This document shows, in pieces, positions 50,501 to 59,003 of a stretch of 64,000 bases of DNA (position 1 is the first letter of the stretch; each line of letters opens with the position of its first letter). Source of the stretch: Planctomycetota bacterium (lineage in GTDB: Bacteria > Planctomycetota > UBA8742 > UBA2392); assembly GCA_003576915.1 (NCBI GenBank), contig QEVF01000001.1, positions 124,001 through 188,000 of the forward strand. The letters are read 5' to 3'. The notes under the pieces are model-generated. The model searched no databases and was not told where the DNA came from. It saw only the letters and a list, made by a program, of their open reading frames with translations. The position numbers were made by a program, and so were the translations under genes.

Positions 50501-52633
50501 CGTGATGCCGAGCGGCGCCAGGTAGGGCTCTGCGAATTCCCGGGTGCGCGGGTCCTGCATGGCGTCGTGAGCTGCGATCACCTGCTCGCTCATCAAGGCC
50601 TTGAAGTAGGCCGGGAACTGGGAAGCGGACAACTCGACGTCCAGTGCCTGAGCGCGCCCGGCCTCTGTGGTGAAGATGCGCACGCCGCGAATGGCGCCCT
50701 GGTCTTCCGAAAGCATCCAGTAGCTGACCCGTTCAACGTTCAGGGCACGGGAAGCCGTCTCCAGCACGCGATCCAGCGTCGCCGGCAGGTCGGACTTGTC
50801 GCCCTGGGCCAGCGCAAAGAGCGCGCGCTGGTAGCTCTGTGCTTCCCTTTCCTCTTGCAGCCGCCGCTGCTCCGTCTCCCAGCGTTCGTGAATGTCGAGA
50901 ACTCCCCCGATGTATCCCTTGAAGACGCCATCCGGCCCGAAGTGCGGCCGGCCTGCGTCCAGCACGCGGCGGTAACCTCCGTCATGACGCCGCATGCGGT
51001 ACTCGGCATTGAAGGGCCGACGCTGCGCCAGAGCCGCCATGAACCGGTCCAGGATCGCCTGTCGCTCGTCGGGATGAACCAGTTCGGCCCACCCTGCCCC
51101 ATATTCCGCGGTTTCGGGCCGCCCGGAAAACTCCCGCCAGCGGGAATTCACGTAATAGACCTGGCCCTCGGCATCTGTCGCCCAGAACATCACGGGCGTG
51201 GCCTCCGCCAGGGTGCGGAAACGTTCCTCGCTCTCGGCGATGCGGCGCTCAAACTCCACGCTTTCCGTAACATCCCGCGTGTTGAGCAGGAACTGCATTT
51301 CGCCCTTGGAATTTGGCGCCACGCGCCCCACGGTCTCCAGGTGCCGCCAACTGCCGTCCTTGTGCCGCGCCCGGTAGCGCAGCCGGTGAACGCTGCCGGG
51401 CTCGGCCATGCCTTGCTGCATGGCTTCCACGGCAGCGGGAATGTCGTCGGGGTGAACCATCTCAAGGCCGGGCTTCCCCACCAGTTCTTCGGGTGTGAAG
51501 CCGTTGATCTGGAGTGTGGCAGGCGACTCAAAGACTGTGATTCCCTCGGAGCTGAGCACCGTGAATCCGTCGGAGGATTTTTCGACCAGCATCCGGAACC
51601 GTTCTTCGCTGTCGCGCAACTCCCGTGTCATGCGTGTGGCCAGCGTCAGGGCCCTTCCCCGCAAGAGCCACAGTCCCTGAACCAGGGCCCACAGAAGAAG
51701 GCCGATGAATGTGCCGATGGCCCACACATAGGACTCCAGTCTGGCCCCCTCGGCGCTGAATTCCGGAGTGGCAAAGTGGCTGAGTTTCCAGCGGCGGCCT
51801 GCGATCTCGAAGATCTCCTCGCTTGCGTAAGGTGCGCGCTGCGGAGGCGTCTGCACATGACCGGAGATGGTGTCGAGCAGCGGCTCGGCCGGTGAACTGC
51901 TCACATCCTCAATGTGGATGTCAATATGCGCCGATGCGGCCACTTCGCCGGTGAGCAGGGGCGCCAGCAGCAGGGGCGCTCCCACCCATCCCTCCAGTGC
52001 CGCACGACGCTGTTCCACCGTGTCCGTGGGCGCGCCGTTTCGATAGATCGGCAAGTAAAGGACGATGCCCCCGCCTGCATCTGAGAACTGGGCAAAACTG
52101 AACTTGGCCGAAAGCGCGGACCCACCCGTGTCCCGGGCCCGGTCCTGGGCCTGCCTTGCCTCGGGCAGGGTGCCCGCATCAAAGCCCAGCGCCATTCCAT
52201 TTCCCTTGAGCGGCTCCACGAACTTGATGGGGCGGTACTCTTCGCGGTGACCGGGCGGATCGATGGTGAAGTCGGGGGCACCGTCCTGGCGTGTGGCCGC
52301 AACAAACTCCCCGGCCCGGGCAGCCGGCACACAAGCAATGTAGGTGAAGCCCTTGAGCCCCGGGAATCTCTGACTCAGGGCAAGGCCCTGCACGTACTGG
52401 CGCCACTCGTCGCGCTCGACGGACTTGCTGGCCGCGAACAGGCCTTGGGCGCCACGCAGCGCCAGTTCACAGTCCGACAGGCGATTGGAAATCGACTCCC
52501 GCGAAAGGCGCACCTGCTTCTCGAAGCGGGCACGCTCTCGCTCCTGCGCTGCGTTCTCTACGGCGCGACTGACAAACCAGGTGGCCGCCAGAGCCACCAA
52601 CAGCACCAACAGCGGAAGGCCATAGCGCAACAT
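47525..52633 (-). CDS. Hybrid sensor histidine kinase: CHASE, five PAS, GAF, HisKA/HATPase and two receiver domains
   Basis: The 1,702-residue membrane kinase has helices near residues 3-22 and 305-330 flanking a periplasmic CHASE-type sensor. Then come PAS domains (first [16 protein letters not shown] near 345, second [16 protein letters not shown] near 470), a GAF-like domain near 600-770, three more PAS domains to about 1150, and HisKA with [14 protein letters not shown] (His near 1192). NAIKFT and DTGIG with GGTGLGL form the HATPase near 1305-1380. Two receivers follow, with phospho-Asp in [11 protein letters not shown] near 1481 and [11 protein letters not shown] near 1625. The start ATG 52633 has GAGGTG upstream; ATGs further 5' are less good. 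No separate regulator gene is adjacent. Confidence 0.92.
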   Translation of the reverse strand: MLRYGLPLLVLLVALAATWFVSRAVENAAQERERARFEKQVRLSRESISNRLSDCELALRGAQGLFAASKSVERDEWRQYVQGLALSQRFPGLKGFTYIACVPAARAGEFVAATRQDGAPDFTIDPPGHREEYRPIKFVEPLKGNGMALGFDAGTLPEARQAQDRARDTGGSALSAKFSFAQFSDAGGGIVLYLPIYRNGAPTDTVEQRRAALEGWVGAPLLLAPLLTGEVAASAHIDIHIEDVSSSPAEPLLDTISGHVQTPPQRAPYASEEIFEIAGRRWKLSHFATPEFSAEGARLESYVWAIGTFIGLLLWALVQGLWLLRGRALTLATRMTRELRDSEERFRMLVEKSSDGFTVLSSEGITVFESPATLQINGFTPEELVGKPGLEMVHPDDIPAAVEAMQQGMAEPGSVHRLRYRARHKDGSWRHLETVGRVAPNSKGEMQFLLNTRDVTESVEFERRIAESEERFRTLAEATPVMFWATDAEGQVYYVNSRWREFSGRPETAEYGAGWAELVHPDERQAILDRFMAALAQRRPFNAEYRMRRHDGGYRRVLDAGRPHFGPDGVFKGYIGGVLDIHERWETEQRRLQEEREAQSYQRALFALAQGDKSDLPATLDRVLETASRALNVERVSYWMLSEDQGAIRGVRIFTTEAGRAQALDVELSASQFPAYFKALMSEQVIAAHDAMQDPRTREFAEPYLAPLGITSMLDVRVWSQGRVVGLICHEQVGPRREWSAREQEFVVALAEVVSSSIEADRGSRAARALAESEQRFRAIANASPVAMLISAVEDGKLLFANKRLHEVLHEEDGSLPGHRTPDFYANIEDRTRLLQQLAESGRAQGFEIKVRRRDGTEFWASLAAQIMPFEGSPAIFAGLTDITERKRAEEALRLSEAAQRDVLNALPAHVALLNESGKILSVNESWREFARNNAMSGSDFGVGVNYIEVCEASRGPCSEGAADVARGIRSVLSGHSRLFTLEYPCHGPEQQRWFRLMVAPVAREQSTGAVVMHIDVTERVLAEQRVRDGAREVRAIVDNALDAIVGIDERGHVVSWNPQATNTFGWSVEEIGGRDLADFIIPERFREQHRAGIQRFLATGVPHALNKRMELVALHRDGHEFPVEVTFSAVKIGGKFVFSGFLRDISARKAAEVRLKAYAEELAAKNRELDQALEKANEATRLKSEFLANMSHEIRTPMNGVIGMTGLLLDTRLNDEQREYAETIRNSGEALLTIINDILDFSKIEAGKMTLEPVETDLFQAVNEVAELLAPKAAEKGVDMLVSYDSAAARCLVADAGRLRQVLVNLVGNAIKFTSQGHVLIEVANVWRTDTTNRLRVSVSDTGIGIPRERLDRLFEKFYQADASATRRFGGTGLGLAISRQLVELMGGSMGVRSELGTGSTFYFEVELKIGKGETSAKPDFVLPQGARVLVADDDETAQRVVCEQLAQLGLVAEACGSGFGALMKLREAKAAGESFHAGLFDLRMPGMDGIQLAKEIKRDSSLRDLPIVIMTASVRTRDVTLPQNLVEAVLSKPLRPSVLRNILTRVLGRSTSQVTTTSNIKPAAPATSSAQRAWRVLVAEDNAVNQKLATRMLEKLGCRVDVAANGQEAVTMVRQLPYDVVFMDCQMPVMDGYEATRRLRQNQNGGPRPFVIAMTAHAMQGDREKCLAAGMDDYISKPMKLEDVEAALKRTVMQNAAQAQ

Positions 52634-52683
52634 GGTCGCACCTCGATTAGCCCTCGCCATGCTACAAACTGTGTATTTTATCA

Positions 52684-52695
52684 AAACTACAAAAT
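52684..52695. promoter_or_regulatory. AAACTACAAAAT element in the kinase/PilZ divergent gap
   Basis: This 12-base AT-rich element lies in an otherwise GC-rich gap and differs by one base from the element at two other promoters here (60940 and 62693). On the minus strand, GATAAAATACA just beyond it could serve the kinase gene. Confidence 0.35.
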
Positions 52696-52794
52696 AACCA
52701 AATCCGAGTCTGGCCGTCCGGCCTCGGGCGTTCCCTTCCGCACGCGCCATGATCCTCGTTAGAATCCTGCACATCTTGCACAGGATCAGGGCCC

Positions 52795-53223
52795 ATGCCT
52801 GAGCCGACGGATCGCAGTGGAAGAATGCGGGAGATCTCGCCCGACGAACTGGACTTCGCCAAGGAAGAGCCCGTCAGCGGCTTTGACTTCGACGCCAAGG
52901 ACCGCCGTCGCTTTCAACGGGCCTCACTCGACGTGCCCATTTCCCTGACGCTGCTGAACGCCGAAGGAGCAGAGCTCTGCCGCGGTCGGGCCTACCTGCG
53001 CGATCTCTCGCTCGACGGCGCCTTCCTCACGGCCATTGAAATTGAAGAAACGTCGGCGGGGGTGAAGCCTGAAGAACTGGGCGAGTTCAAGAAAATCCAC
53101 TTCCAGATCCTCGACGGTCCATTCAAAGGCGTCAAAGCCACGGCCAAGCCGGTTCGTGTCGGCCAGAAGGCCGGGGGCATGGGCGTGACGCTCGAAAAGG
53201 GCTTCGACCTCAGTATCGTCTGA
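52795..53223 (+). CDS. PilZ domain protein
   Basis: The 142-residue protein has a short acidic leader, then the PilZ core: RRRFQRASLDVPISLTLL near residues 38-55 (the RxxxR motif for c-di-GMP), DLSLDGAFL near 73-81 (D/NxSxxG) and GGMGVTLEKG near the end. PilZ domains usually bind c-di-GMP and pass the signal to motility, matrix or transcription partners. It is divergent from the giant kinase gene. An inverted repeat ATCCTG/CAGGAT at 52764-52786 stands just before its start and may be an operator. Confidence 0.87.
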   Translation: MPEPTDRSGRMREISPDELDFAKEEPVSGFDFDAKDRRRFQRASLDVPISLTLLNAEGAELCRGRAYLRDLSLDGAFLTAIEIEETSAGVKPEELGEFKKIHFQILDGPFKGVKATAKPVRVGQKAGGMGVTLEKGFDLSIV

Positions 53224-53240
53224 CGGCTGCGGTTCACCGA

Positions 53241-54983
53241 CTAGCGCGGCGGGGGACCTTCGCCGGGACCACGGGGAGGCGGACCCCCGGGACCGCGCGG
53301 GCCGGGGCCTCCCCCTGGACCTTCGCCGGGACTGCGGGGAGGCGGGCCACCGGGCCCGCGAGGACCAGGACCATCCCCCGGACCTTCGCCGGGAGCGCGG
53401 GGAGGCGGACCACCGGGCCCGCGAGGACCAGGACCATCCGGCGCTCCGGGTGCCCTGGGTCCCGGACGATTGGCGCCGTTGCGGAACTCGTCGAGACTGA
53501 TCTTACCGTCTCGGTCTTCGTCCAGGTCGCGCATCATGCGGGGCTCGGCTTCGTCGGAGCCCAGGCTGCCGTCTTTGTTCTTGTCCAGACGGGCAAAGAC
53601 TTTCTCGGGCTTATGACCGTCACGCCACTCGTCGAGGTCCAGCTCGCCATCGCGGTTGCCATCAAGGTCCTTGAGCAACTCGGCCTCTACTTCCGTCTTG
53701 TCCAGCTTGCCATCGCTGTTCTTGTCGCGCAGACGGAACGCATCTTCGGGGCGCTGAGGTCCCGGCTGGCGCGGAGCTGCTGCCTTGAATTCGTCGAGCG
53801 TAATCCTGCCATCGTCGTCAGAGTCCATGCTTTCGAGCATGCGCTCGTCCACCTCCGGCCCCTCCAGCGTCCCATTCTCGTTGCGGTCCAGCCGGGCAAA
53901 TTCGTCTTCCGGCCTGGGCGGTCTGGGTCCGCGCGGCTTGAAGTGCTTCTTGAATTCGGCAAGGCTGACCTTGCCGTCCTTGTCGTCGTCAAAGTCCGTG
54001 TGGCCGGGATCTCCGAACTCGTTCTCATCAAGCCCGTTGTCGTCGTTGGCATCAAGGTGGCTGAACACATCCTCGGGCCGTGGCGGCTGGCCGGGCTGAC
54101 CGGGCCTGGGCGCCTTGGGCTTGGGCTGCGCCTGCATGACCTGGGGCCCGAACTTCCCGCCGGCCTTCAGTTTGCGCTCCTTGCCCTCGGCGAACACCGC
54201 CACCTCGCCTGTGCTGACGCTGACAGTGACCTCAAGCGTAGCGGCACCGTCGCGCGCGAGTTTGCGGGGGCCATGGAGGCGATCGTAGTCCGTGAGCGTG
54301 TCGTCCAGGTCATCAGCGATGGTGCTCGCCTTTGCCGTGACCGTGAACTCCGTGCCTGCGGCGGCCCGAACCGTCACAGACCCGGCGCGCACGTTGAGCT
54401 CGCCCTGGGCCAGCTTCACCCGCGCCGAGCCATCGAGCACCACAAGGGCGCCTGGGTCCATGCGGTAGACGCTACCCGCCGAAAGCTCGATCACGGTGCC
54501 GTCCGTGCTCTCGCCGCGCGTGGCGGTCGCGGCATAACTCGTGCCGTCGGCACAGACCTGCCGACCCTGCCGGTCGGCCTGGGCCATGGCGATGCTGACA
54601 CCTTGCGCGCCGGCCGGGGGGGTGCCGGCGGCCGGAGGAAAGAACAACACGGCCACCAGCGCGGCTGCGGCCGCAATGCCGGTGCCGGCCAGCGTGAACT
54701 GAACGATGCGGGCACTTCGGCGGCGCGCGTCAACGCGGGCCACGAGTTCGTCAACCACGTGCGCATCCACCGGGCTGGCGCCCTTGCGCGAAAACTCGCC
54801 ACTCTTCAGCAGCCATGCCGTCACGTCAGCCACATCGCCAGACTGGGCGTCCGAAAAGGCCTCAAACTCGGCGCGCAACTGCGCGTCAGCCTGGAGCAAC
54901 TGCTCAAAGGCGACGCGCTGCGGCAACGACAGCGAATCGTTGAGAGCGGCTGCGAACAGGTAGCGGGCTTCCTGAGTGTTCAC
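53241..54983 (-). CDS. FecR-like membrane anti-sigma factor with six EF-hand-like loops and Gly/Pro repeats
   Basis: In 580 residues: a helical anti-sigma-like N-terminus (RVAFEQLLQADAQLRAEFE near 23-41), a membrane helix near 97-115, and a FecR-like beta region near 120-290 (ELSAGSVYRMDPGALVVLD, GTEFTVTAK). Then come at least six EF-hand-type loops between about 310 and 500, for example LDANDDNGLDENEF, MDSDDDGRITLDEF and LDKNKDGSLGSDE. A tail of 21-residue Gly/Pro/Arg repeats closes the protein. The start GTG 54983 overlaps the sigma gene stop by 4 bp. The composition suggests a calcium- or ligand-sensing anti-sigma (inference). Its EF-hands and repeats are extracytoplasmic if the helix orientation is as expected. 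Confidence 0.82.
   Translation of the reverse strand: MNTQEARYLFAAALNDSLSLPQRVAFEQLLQADAQLRAEFEAFSDAQSGDVADVTAWLLKSGEFSRKGASPVDAHVVDELVARVDARRRSARIVQFTLAGTGIAAAAALVAVLFFPPAAGTPPAGAQGVSIAMAQADRQGRQVCADGTSYAATATRGESTDGTVIELSAGSVYRMDPGALVVLDGSARVKLAQGELNVRAGSVTVRAAAGTEFTVTAKASTIADDLDDTLTDYDRLHGPRKLARDGAATLEVTVSVSTGEVAVFAEGKERKLKAGGKFGPQVMQAQPKPKAPRPGQPGQPPRPEDVFSHLDANDDNGLDENEFGDPGHTDFDDDKDGKVSLAEFKKHFKPRGPRPPRPEDEFARLDRNENGTLEGPEVDERMLESMDSDDDGRITLDEFKAAAPRQPGPQRPEDAFRLRDKNSDGKLDKTEVEAELLKDLDGNRDGELDLDEWRDGHKPEKVFARLDKNKDGSLGSDEAEPRMMRDLDEDRDGKISLDEFRNGANRPGPRAPGAPDGPGPRGPGGPPPRAPGEGPGDGPGPRGPGGPPPRSPGEGPGGGPGPRGPGGPPPRGPGEGPPPR
53257..53445. repeat. 63-bp coding tandem repeat (three copies)
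   Basis: The string CCTTCGCCGGGA recurs at 53257, 53320 and 53383, a 63-bp period. It encodes 21-residue Gly/Pro-rich units at the C-terminus of the EF-hand anti-sigma protein. The copies differ at a few positions, so the array is not brand new. Confidence 0.85.
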
Positions 54984-55531
54984 GTTGACTCCTTCGCGTA
55001 ATCGGCGAAGACGGGAAGACGTCCCAGCTTTTCCTTCAGCTTCAATTTGGCGCGCGACAGCTTCATGGCCACGGCCCCCAAGCTCTGGCCCGTCGCGGCT
55101 GCCACTTCATGCAGCTCCAGCCCTTCAAAGAAGCGCAACAGCACCACCTCGCGCTGCCCTGCCTCCAATGTGCCGACCGCCTCCAGCACAGCCTGGCTGA
55201 CCTCGGTTTCCTCAGCCCGGCTGAGATCCCGCCCTACCCACGCCGTCTGGTCCGCTGCTTCCTCGCCAAGCGTGCGCTTGCGCGAGCGGATGTGATCGAC
55301 ACAGGCATTGCGCAGCACACGGTAAAGGTAGGGGAGAGTCTCGCGGGTTCGGCTGAGATTCTGGCGGCGCTCCAGCAGTTTGACGAAGGCCTGCTGGGCC
55401 ACTTCCTCACCCTCGACGATGTCGCCCAGCATGCGCGAGCAATAACGCACGGCCCGGGCGAAGTGCTCCCGCACCAGCTCACCGAAGCTCTGCTCAAAGT
55501 CGCCTTGCAAGGCCGTCACAAAAGCGCTCAC
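54980..55531 (-). CDS. ECF-type RNA polymerase sigma factor
   Basis: This 183-residue sigma factor has region 2 near residues 15-80 (FGELVREHFARAVRYCSRML, then VAQQAFVKLLERRQ and NACVDHIRSRKR) and region 4 near 115-170 (GLELHEVAAATGQSLGAVAMKLSRAKLKLKEKL). The linker is of normal length. It is coupled by a 4-bp overlap to the EF-hand anti-sigma gene after it. The region before it (55532-55644) holds the nuo terminator and leaves little room for its promoter. Confidence 0.92.
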   Translation of the reverse strand: MSAFVTALQGDFEQSFGELVREHFARAVRYCSRMLGDIVEGEEVAQQAFVKLLERRQNLSRTRETLPYLYRVLRNACVDHIRSRKRTLGEEAADQTAWVGRDLSRAEETEVSQAVLEAVGTLEAGQREVVLLRFFEGLELHEVAAATGQSLGAVAMKLSRAKLKLKEKLGRLPVFADYAKEST

Positions 55532-55576
55532 ATCCGTTTCACGGAGTCAGAGAGTCCGAATTCACGCCAAATCCCG

Positions 55577-55626
55577 GAAAAACGGGGGGCGCCAGGGGGT
55601 CGATCATACGAACACCCCTGGCGCCC
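55577..55626 (-). terminator. Intrinsic terminator after nuoK
   Basis: On the minus strand a 12-bp stem (55615-55626 with 55587-55598) around a 16-base loop is followed by a T run (A run at 55578-55582 on the plus strand). It ends the nuoHIJK transcript before the sigma factor gene. Confidence 0.8.
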
Positions 55627-55644
55627 GCGTTGACACCAGATGGG

Positions 55645-55992
55645 TCAGCCCTTCAGCAGATCCGGGTGATCGACGTCGATGGTCTTGAACAGGCCAAACA
55701 GGTTCAGGATGATCGCCAGCCCCACGGCCGCCTCCGCCGCCGCCAGAATGATGATGAACACGGCGAAAATCTGCCCGTCCAGTCCGCCGCCGGCAGCTCC
55801 AAAGGCCACGAAGTTGATGGCCGCTGCATTGAGCATCAGCTCAACGCCCATGAGAATCGCCACGGCATTGCGGCGGCTGACGATGCAACCCACGCCCAGT
55901 GAGAACATGAGCAGGGAAAGCAGCAGGTAGGCATCGGTGCCCAGCCTGAAGGGCATTCCGGCGACTTCCACGGCGGCCAGGGTGGCAGACAT
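55645..55992 (-). CDS. nuoK: NADH-quinone oxidoreductase subunit K
   Basis: The 115-residue protein has three membrane helices with the NuoK pattern: AYLLLSLLMFSLGVGCIVSRRNAV, the conserved Glu in ILMGVELMLNAAAINFVAF near residues 47-66 and the second Glu in AAAEAAVGLAI near 85-95. These glutamates are part of proton pumping. The ATG shares one base with the nuoJ stop (TGATG). nuoLMN, which often follow, are not here, and a terminator stands right after it. Confidence 0.95.
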   Translation of the reverse strand: MSATLAAVEVAGMPFRLGTDAYLLLSLLMFSLGVGCIVSRRNAVAILMGVELMLNAAAINFVAFGAAGGGLDGQIFAVFIIILAAAEAAVGLAIILNLFGLFKTIDVDHPDLLKG

Positions 55993-56606
55993 CAGAATTT
56001 CTCCGGCTCGGCGTCTTCTGTCTTGCGGCGGGCAATGTAGGCAGCACCCACAAGCGCCACAAGCAGGACCACGGACGCCACCTCAAAGGGCAGCAGATAA
56101 CTGGTCAAAAGGGCGTCACCCAGGGGCACGACGCTGGCCGTGCCTTCGGACGCTTGCTCAGAGGCTTTGCCCACGAACCAGCCGTTTGTGATCTTGGGGT
56201 CCACGGCCTGGCCCGCGGCATCTTTGGCCCGTGAAAGGCCGGGCAGGCGCCCGATCATGATCATGTACAGGGGGCCCAGCACCATGCCCATCGCAAGGCA
56301 GCCGGCCAGGGTGCGATCGACCTGCTTCTTGCTGCTAAGCAGGGGCTGGCGGTTGGTCAGCATCACGCCGAACATCAGAAGCACCGTCGTGCCGCCGACA
56401 TAGACCATGATCTGCACCACCCCCAGAAACTGGGCATCAAGGAAAAAGTAGATGCCTGCCACTCCGCACAGGCAAATGAACAAAGAGACCGCCGCTCGGG
56501 CCACTTCCTTGGAAAGCATGACCCACACAGCGGATATCAAGGTCACCACGAACACGACCACAAACGTGCCCAAGTGTACCCAGTCTGTCAGCGCGCCAAG
56601 GACCAT
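55992..56606 (-). CDS. nuoJ: NADH-quinone oxidoreductase subunit J
   Basis: This 204-residue membrane protein has five helices with YFFLDAQFLGVVQIMVYVGGTTVLLMFGVML near residues 53-83, the core NuoJ helix that contacts the quinone-coupled channel. An insert near 115-155 (SRAKDAAGQAVDPKITNGWFVG) separates the last helices. It lies in the order H-I-J-K with 3 bp to nuoI and a one-base overlap with nuoK. Confidence 0.94.
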   Translation of the reverse strand: MVLGALTDWVHLGTFVVVFVVTLISAVWVMLSKEVARAAVSLFICLCGVAGIYFFLDAQFLGVVQIMVYVGGTTVLLMFGVMLTNRQPLLSSKKQVDRTLAGCLAMGMVLGPLYMIMIGRLPGLSRAKDAAGQAVDPKITNGWFVGKASEQASEGTASVVPLGDALLTSYLLPFEVASVVLLVALVGAAYIARRKTEDAEPEKF

Positions 56607-56609
56607 GGG

Positions 56610-57251
56610 TCAGTTGCTCGAAGGGTTGTCCGGTTTGGGGGCAGGGGCCGCGGGCTTGGCCCCGGGAGCGGGCGCCGCCGCAGGCTTGGGCGCAGCCGCC
56701 GCAGCCTTGGCCTTCTCTGCGGCCGCCACTTTCTTGAATTCCGCCTCAATCAGCTTCGCCTCTTCGTGGGCGGCGAGATACTGCTGGTGAACCTCTGGCG
56801 TATAGATGCGGTTGCGCAGCATGTCCTTGACCAGCGTCGTGCGAGAGAAACCCGAGTAATCCCATTCGCGGCCGTGGTGAATGCAGTCGCTGGGGCAGGG
56901 CTCCGTGCATAGCCCGCAGAAGAGACACTTCGAGTAATCAATCGTGAAGCGCGTCAGCAACTGGTCCTTGCCCAGGCGCACGCCCTCAATGACGATGCAT
57001 TGCACGGGGCAAACCTTGGCGCACATCAGGCACATGATGCACTTGCTGGGCTCCAGGTAATGTATGCCGCGATGCCGCTCGCTCACCTCTTCCCGGGCGC
57101 GCTCCACCCCTTCATCCGGATACTGGTAGCAGTAGATGCCGCGCTTCTCCGGACCCTTACCCGTCTGAAACATATGCTTGATGGTCACACCCATGCCAAC
57201 GGCCGTTGACTTGAGGTGATAAGCGATGTTCTGGAAGTAGCCGCGCGCCAT
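56610..57251 (-). CDS. nuoI: NADH-quinone oxidoreductase subunit I (2x 4Fe-4S)
   Basis: The 213-residue protein has two ferredoxin clusters, CIMCLMCAKVCP near residues 71-82 and CLFCGLCTEPCP near 115-126, which carry electrons toward the quinone site. The start ATG 57251 gives MARGYFQNIAYHLKSTAVGMGVT, the usual leader. A much longer in-frame extension upstream overlaps nuoH and is rejected. The C-terminus has an Ala/Pro/Lys-rich tail of about 50 residues absent from standard NuoI. Confidence 0.95.
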   Translation of the reverse strand: MARGYFQNIAYHLKSTAVGMGVTIKHMFQTGKGPEKRGIYCYQYPDEGVERAREEVSERHRGIHYLEPSKCIMCLMCAKVCPVQCIVIEGVRLGKDQLLTRFTIDYSKCLFCGLCTEPCPSDCIHHGREWDYSGFSRTTLVKDMLRNRIYTPEVHQQYLAAHEEAKLIEAEFKKVAAAEKAKAAAAAPKPAAAPAPGAKPAAPAPKPDNPSSN

Positions 57252-57280
57252 GTTGGTCCGTCCTGCCGCCCTGCCGCCCG

Positions 57281-58534
57281 TTACAGCCCAAACCAGTTGC
57301 CGAAGAACAACGTCCAGACCGTCTGGAGGACCAGCACCACCAGCGTGAATGGCAAGAGCACCTTCATGCAGAGATACATGACCTGGTCGAGGCGGATGCG
57401 CGGCAGCGTCCAGCGCAGCCACATCATCACGAAAATGAGGAACAGGCCCTTGAACACCATCCAACATCCGCCCCACAGGGCATAAACCAGCTTGCCGAAG
57501 CTGAAACCGGCCGCGCCGCCGTCGTAGGCCCAATGGAAAATCAGGCCGTCAACGATGGGAATGGGGCTGGCCCAGCCCCCCAGAAACAGGACCACGCAGA
57601 CCGCGCTCATCGCGTACATCTCGCCGTACTCCGCGAGGAAGAACAGCGACCAGCGCATGCCCGAATACTCCGTCAGGAAGCCGGCAATCAGCTCGGATTC
57701 GGCCTCGGGCAGGTCAAAGGGGGCACGCTTCGTATGCGCCAGTATGCCGATGTAGAACATCAGGGCCACGGGAATCAGCAGCGGGTATTTGACGATGTTC
57801 CAGCTCAGGATGCCCCCGAACTGGGCGACTTCGATGTTCGTGGTCAGCCGCCCAGCCTGCTCGAAGGCATCGGGCACCCCGACAAAGGTGTAGCCCACCA
57901 TCTGCATGTCACAGATCTTGACGAGGTTCAGGCTCATGCAGGGCACCGCCACACAGAGCGCAGCCAGGCCCATGGGTATCTCATAACTGACCATCTGCGC
58001 GCCTTCGCGCATGCCACCGTAGAGCGACCACTTGTTGTTGCTGGCCCAGCCGGCAATCACAACACCGACGACGGACACCGCGCCGGCCGAAAGCACGTAG
58101 AAAAGGCCGTTTTCCATGGCCGCCGGAACGCCGATGGGCGTGGTGTTGTCTCCCCACGGGAAGAAGGGCACCACCACGAACATCACAAAAGCGCTGGCAA
58201 ACACGAACATGGGGGCCAGCACAAACAGCGGGCGATCGGCCGCCGTGGGCGTGACGTCTTCCTTGGTAAGCAGCTTGATGCCGTCGGCCAAGGTCTGGAG
58301 CAGGCCCACGGGTCCGACACGCATGGGTCCCAGACGAGACTGCATGTAGGCCGAAACCTTGCGCTCGCCCCAGATGGCCATGAGGCCCAACACCGAGATG
58401 AAACCCAGCACCGAGAGCATCCAGATGCTAAGGAACTCCCCATAGTTGATGAAATTCAACAGGCCCGGGTCCGAAATGGGCCGGTTCAGCGCCTCGGCAA
58501 TGCGGTCGGCAATGATAAGCAGCGGATACGACAT
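57281..58534 (-). CDS. nuoH: NADH-quinone oxidoreductase subunit H (operon copy)
   Basis: The 417-residue protein has the NuoH landmarks IWGERKVSAYMQSRLGPMRVGP near residues 52-73, LLQTLADGIKLLTKEDVTP near 75-93 and KRAPFDLPEAESELIAGFLTEYSG near 270-293. It is longer than the isolated copy because of inserts (for example near 125-145 and 215-240). The start is uncertain between ATG 58534 and ATG 58552; I chose the former, where the hydrophobic N-terminus begins. It is first of nuoHIJK in this run. Confidence 0.95.
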   Translation of the reverse strand: MSYPLLIIADRIAEALNRPISDPGLLNFINYGEFLSIWMLSVLGFISVLGLMAIWGERKVSAYMQSRLGPMRVGPVGLLQTLADGIKLLTKEDVTPTAADRPLFVLAPMFVFASAFVMFVVVPFFPWGDNTTPIGVPAAMENGLFYVLSAGAVSVVGVVIAGWASNNKWSLYGGMREGAQMVSYEIPMGLAALCVAVPCMSLNLVKICDMQMVGYTFVGVPDAFEQAGRLTTNIEVAQFGGILSWNIVKYPLLIPVALMFYIGILAHTKRAPFDLPEAESELIAGFLTEYSGMRWSLFFLAEYGEMYAMSAVCVVLFLGGWASPIPIVDGLIFHWAYDGGAAGFSFGKLVYALWGGCWMVFKGLFLIFVMMWLRWTLPRIRLDQVMYLCMKVLLPFTLVVLVLQTVWTLFFGNWFGL

Positions 58535-58640
58535 TGCGTCCAAGCCCTGCATGGAGTGTGAGCGCAGACTTTTACCAGCGCGTCGAAAAACGTCTACTGG
58601 ATAATACCTGTGACGGAAGGCGTAGACCCGGCCCAACGGT

Positions 58641-59000
58641 TCAGCCGAACAGGCGGGTCGTAACGCTGTCCAGCACTTCCAGGCGCCGCCCCGAAACGGA
58701 CTTGCGATACTCCGCATGGACCTGGGGACAGGTGAACGGCAGAACGGGGTTGCTCAGCTTCAGGTCGAAGTACATCTCCCGAAGGAGAAACTCCTGATGC
58801 GGGGTCAGTTGATTGGCTTCGCACAGCTTCTTGAAGATGTCTTCGTCGGCCACGGCTATGCGCCCGCGCGGCTGCCTCTGCCTCAACCACAGCAGGATGG
58901 CCAGCAGCGCCAGCAGCAGAAGGGGTGCCGCCAGCCAGGTTGCCTCCGCCTCCGGAGCCGCCTCGCGCTTTCCACCAAACATGGTCAAGGACTCTGCCAT
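58641..59000 (-). CDS. Small single-TM hypothetical protein
   Basis: This 119-residue protein has one membrane helix near residues 22-41 (WLAAPLLLLALLAILLWL) and a soluble part of about 75 residues: DEDIFKKLCEANQLTPHQEFLLREMYFDL then VHAEYRKSVSGRRLEVLDSV. I do not recognise it. The stop of the HEAT-repeat gene lies three bases before its ATG, so the two are coupled. Its short helical soluble domain could be a docking segment for the HEAT protein. Confidence 0.65.
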   Translation of the reverse strand: MAESLTMFGGKREAAPEAEATWLAAPLLLLALLAILLWLRQRQPRGRIAVADEDIFKKLCEANQLTPHQEFLLREMYFDLKLSNPVLPFTCPQVHAEYRKSVSGRRLEVLDSVTTRLFG

Positions 59001-59003
59001 GGC

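Noticed and set aside
53257..53445. CRISPR-like or intergenic tandem repeat
   Set aside because: The 63-bp repeats lie in frame inside the EF-hand anti-sigma gene and encode 21-residue Gly/Pro units.
56610..57533. NuoI with a 94-residue N-terminal extension
   Set aside because: The extra part overlaps nuoH in another frame; the ATG at 57251 gives the standard NuoI start.
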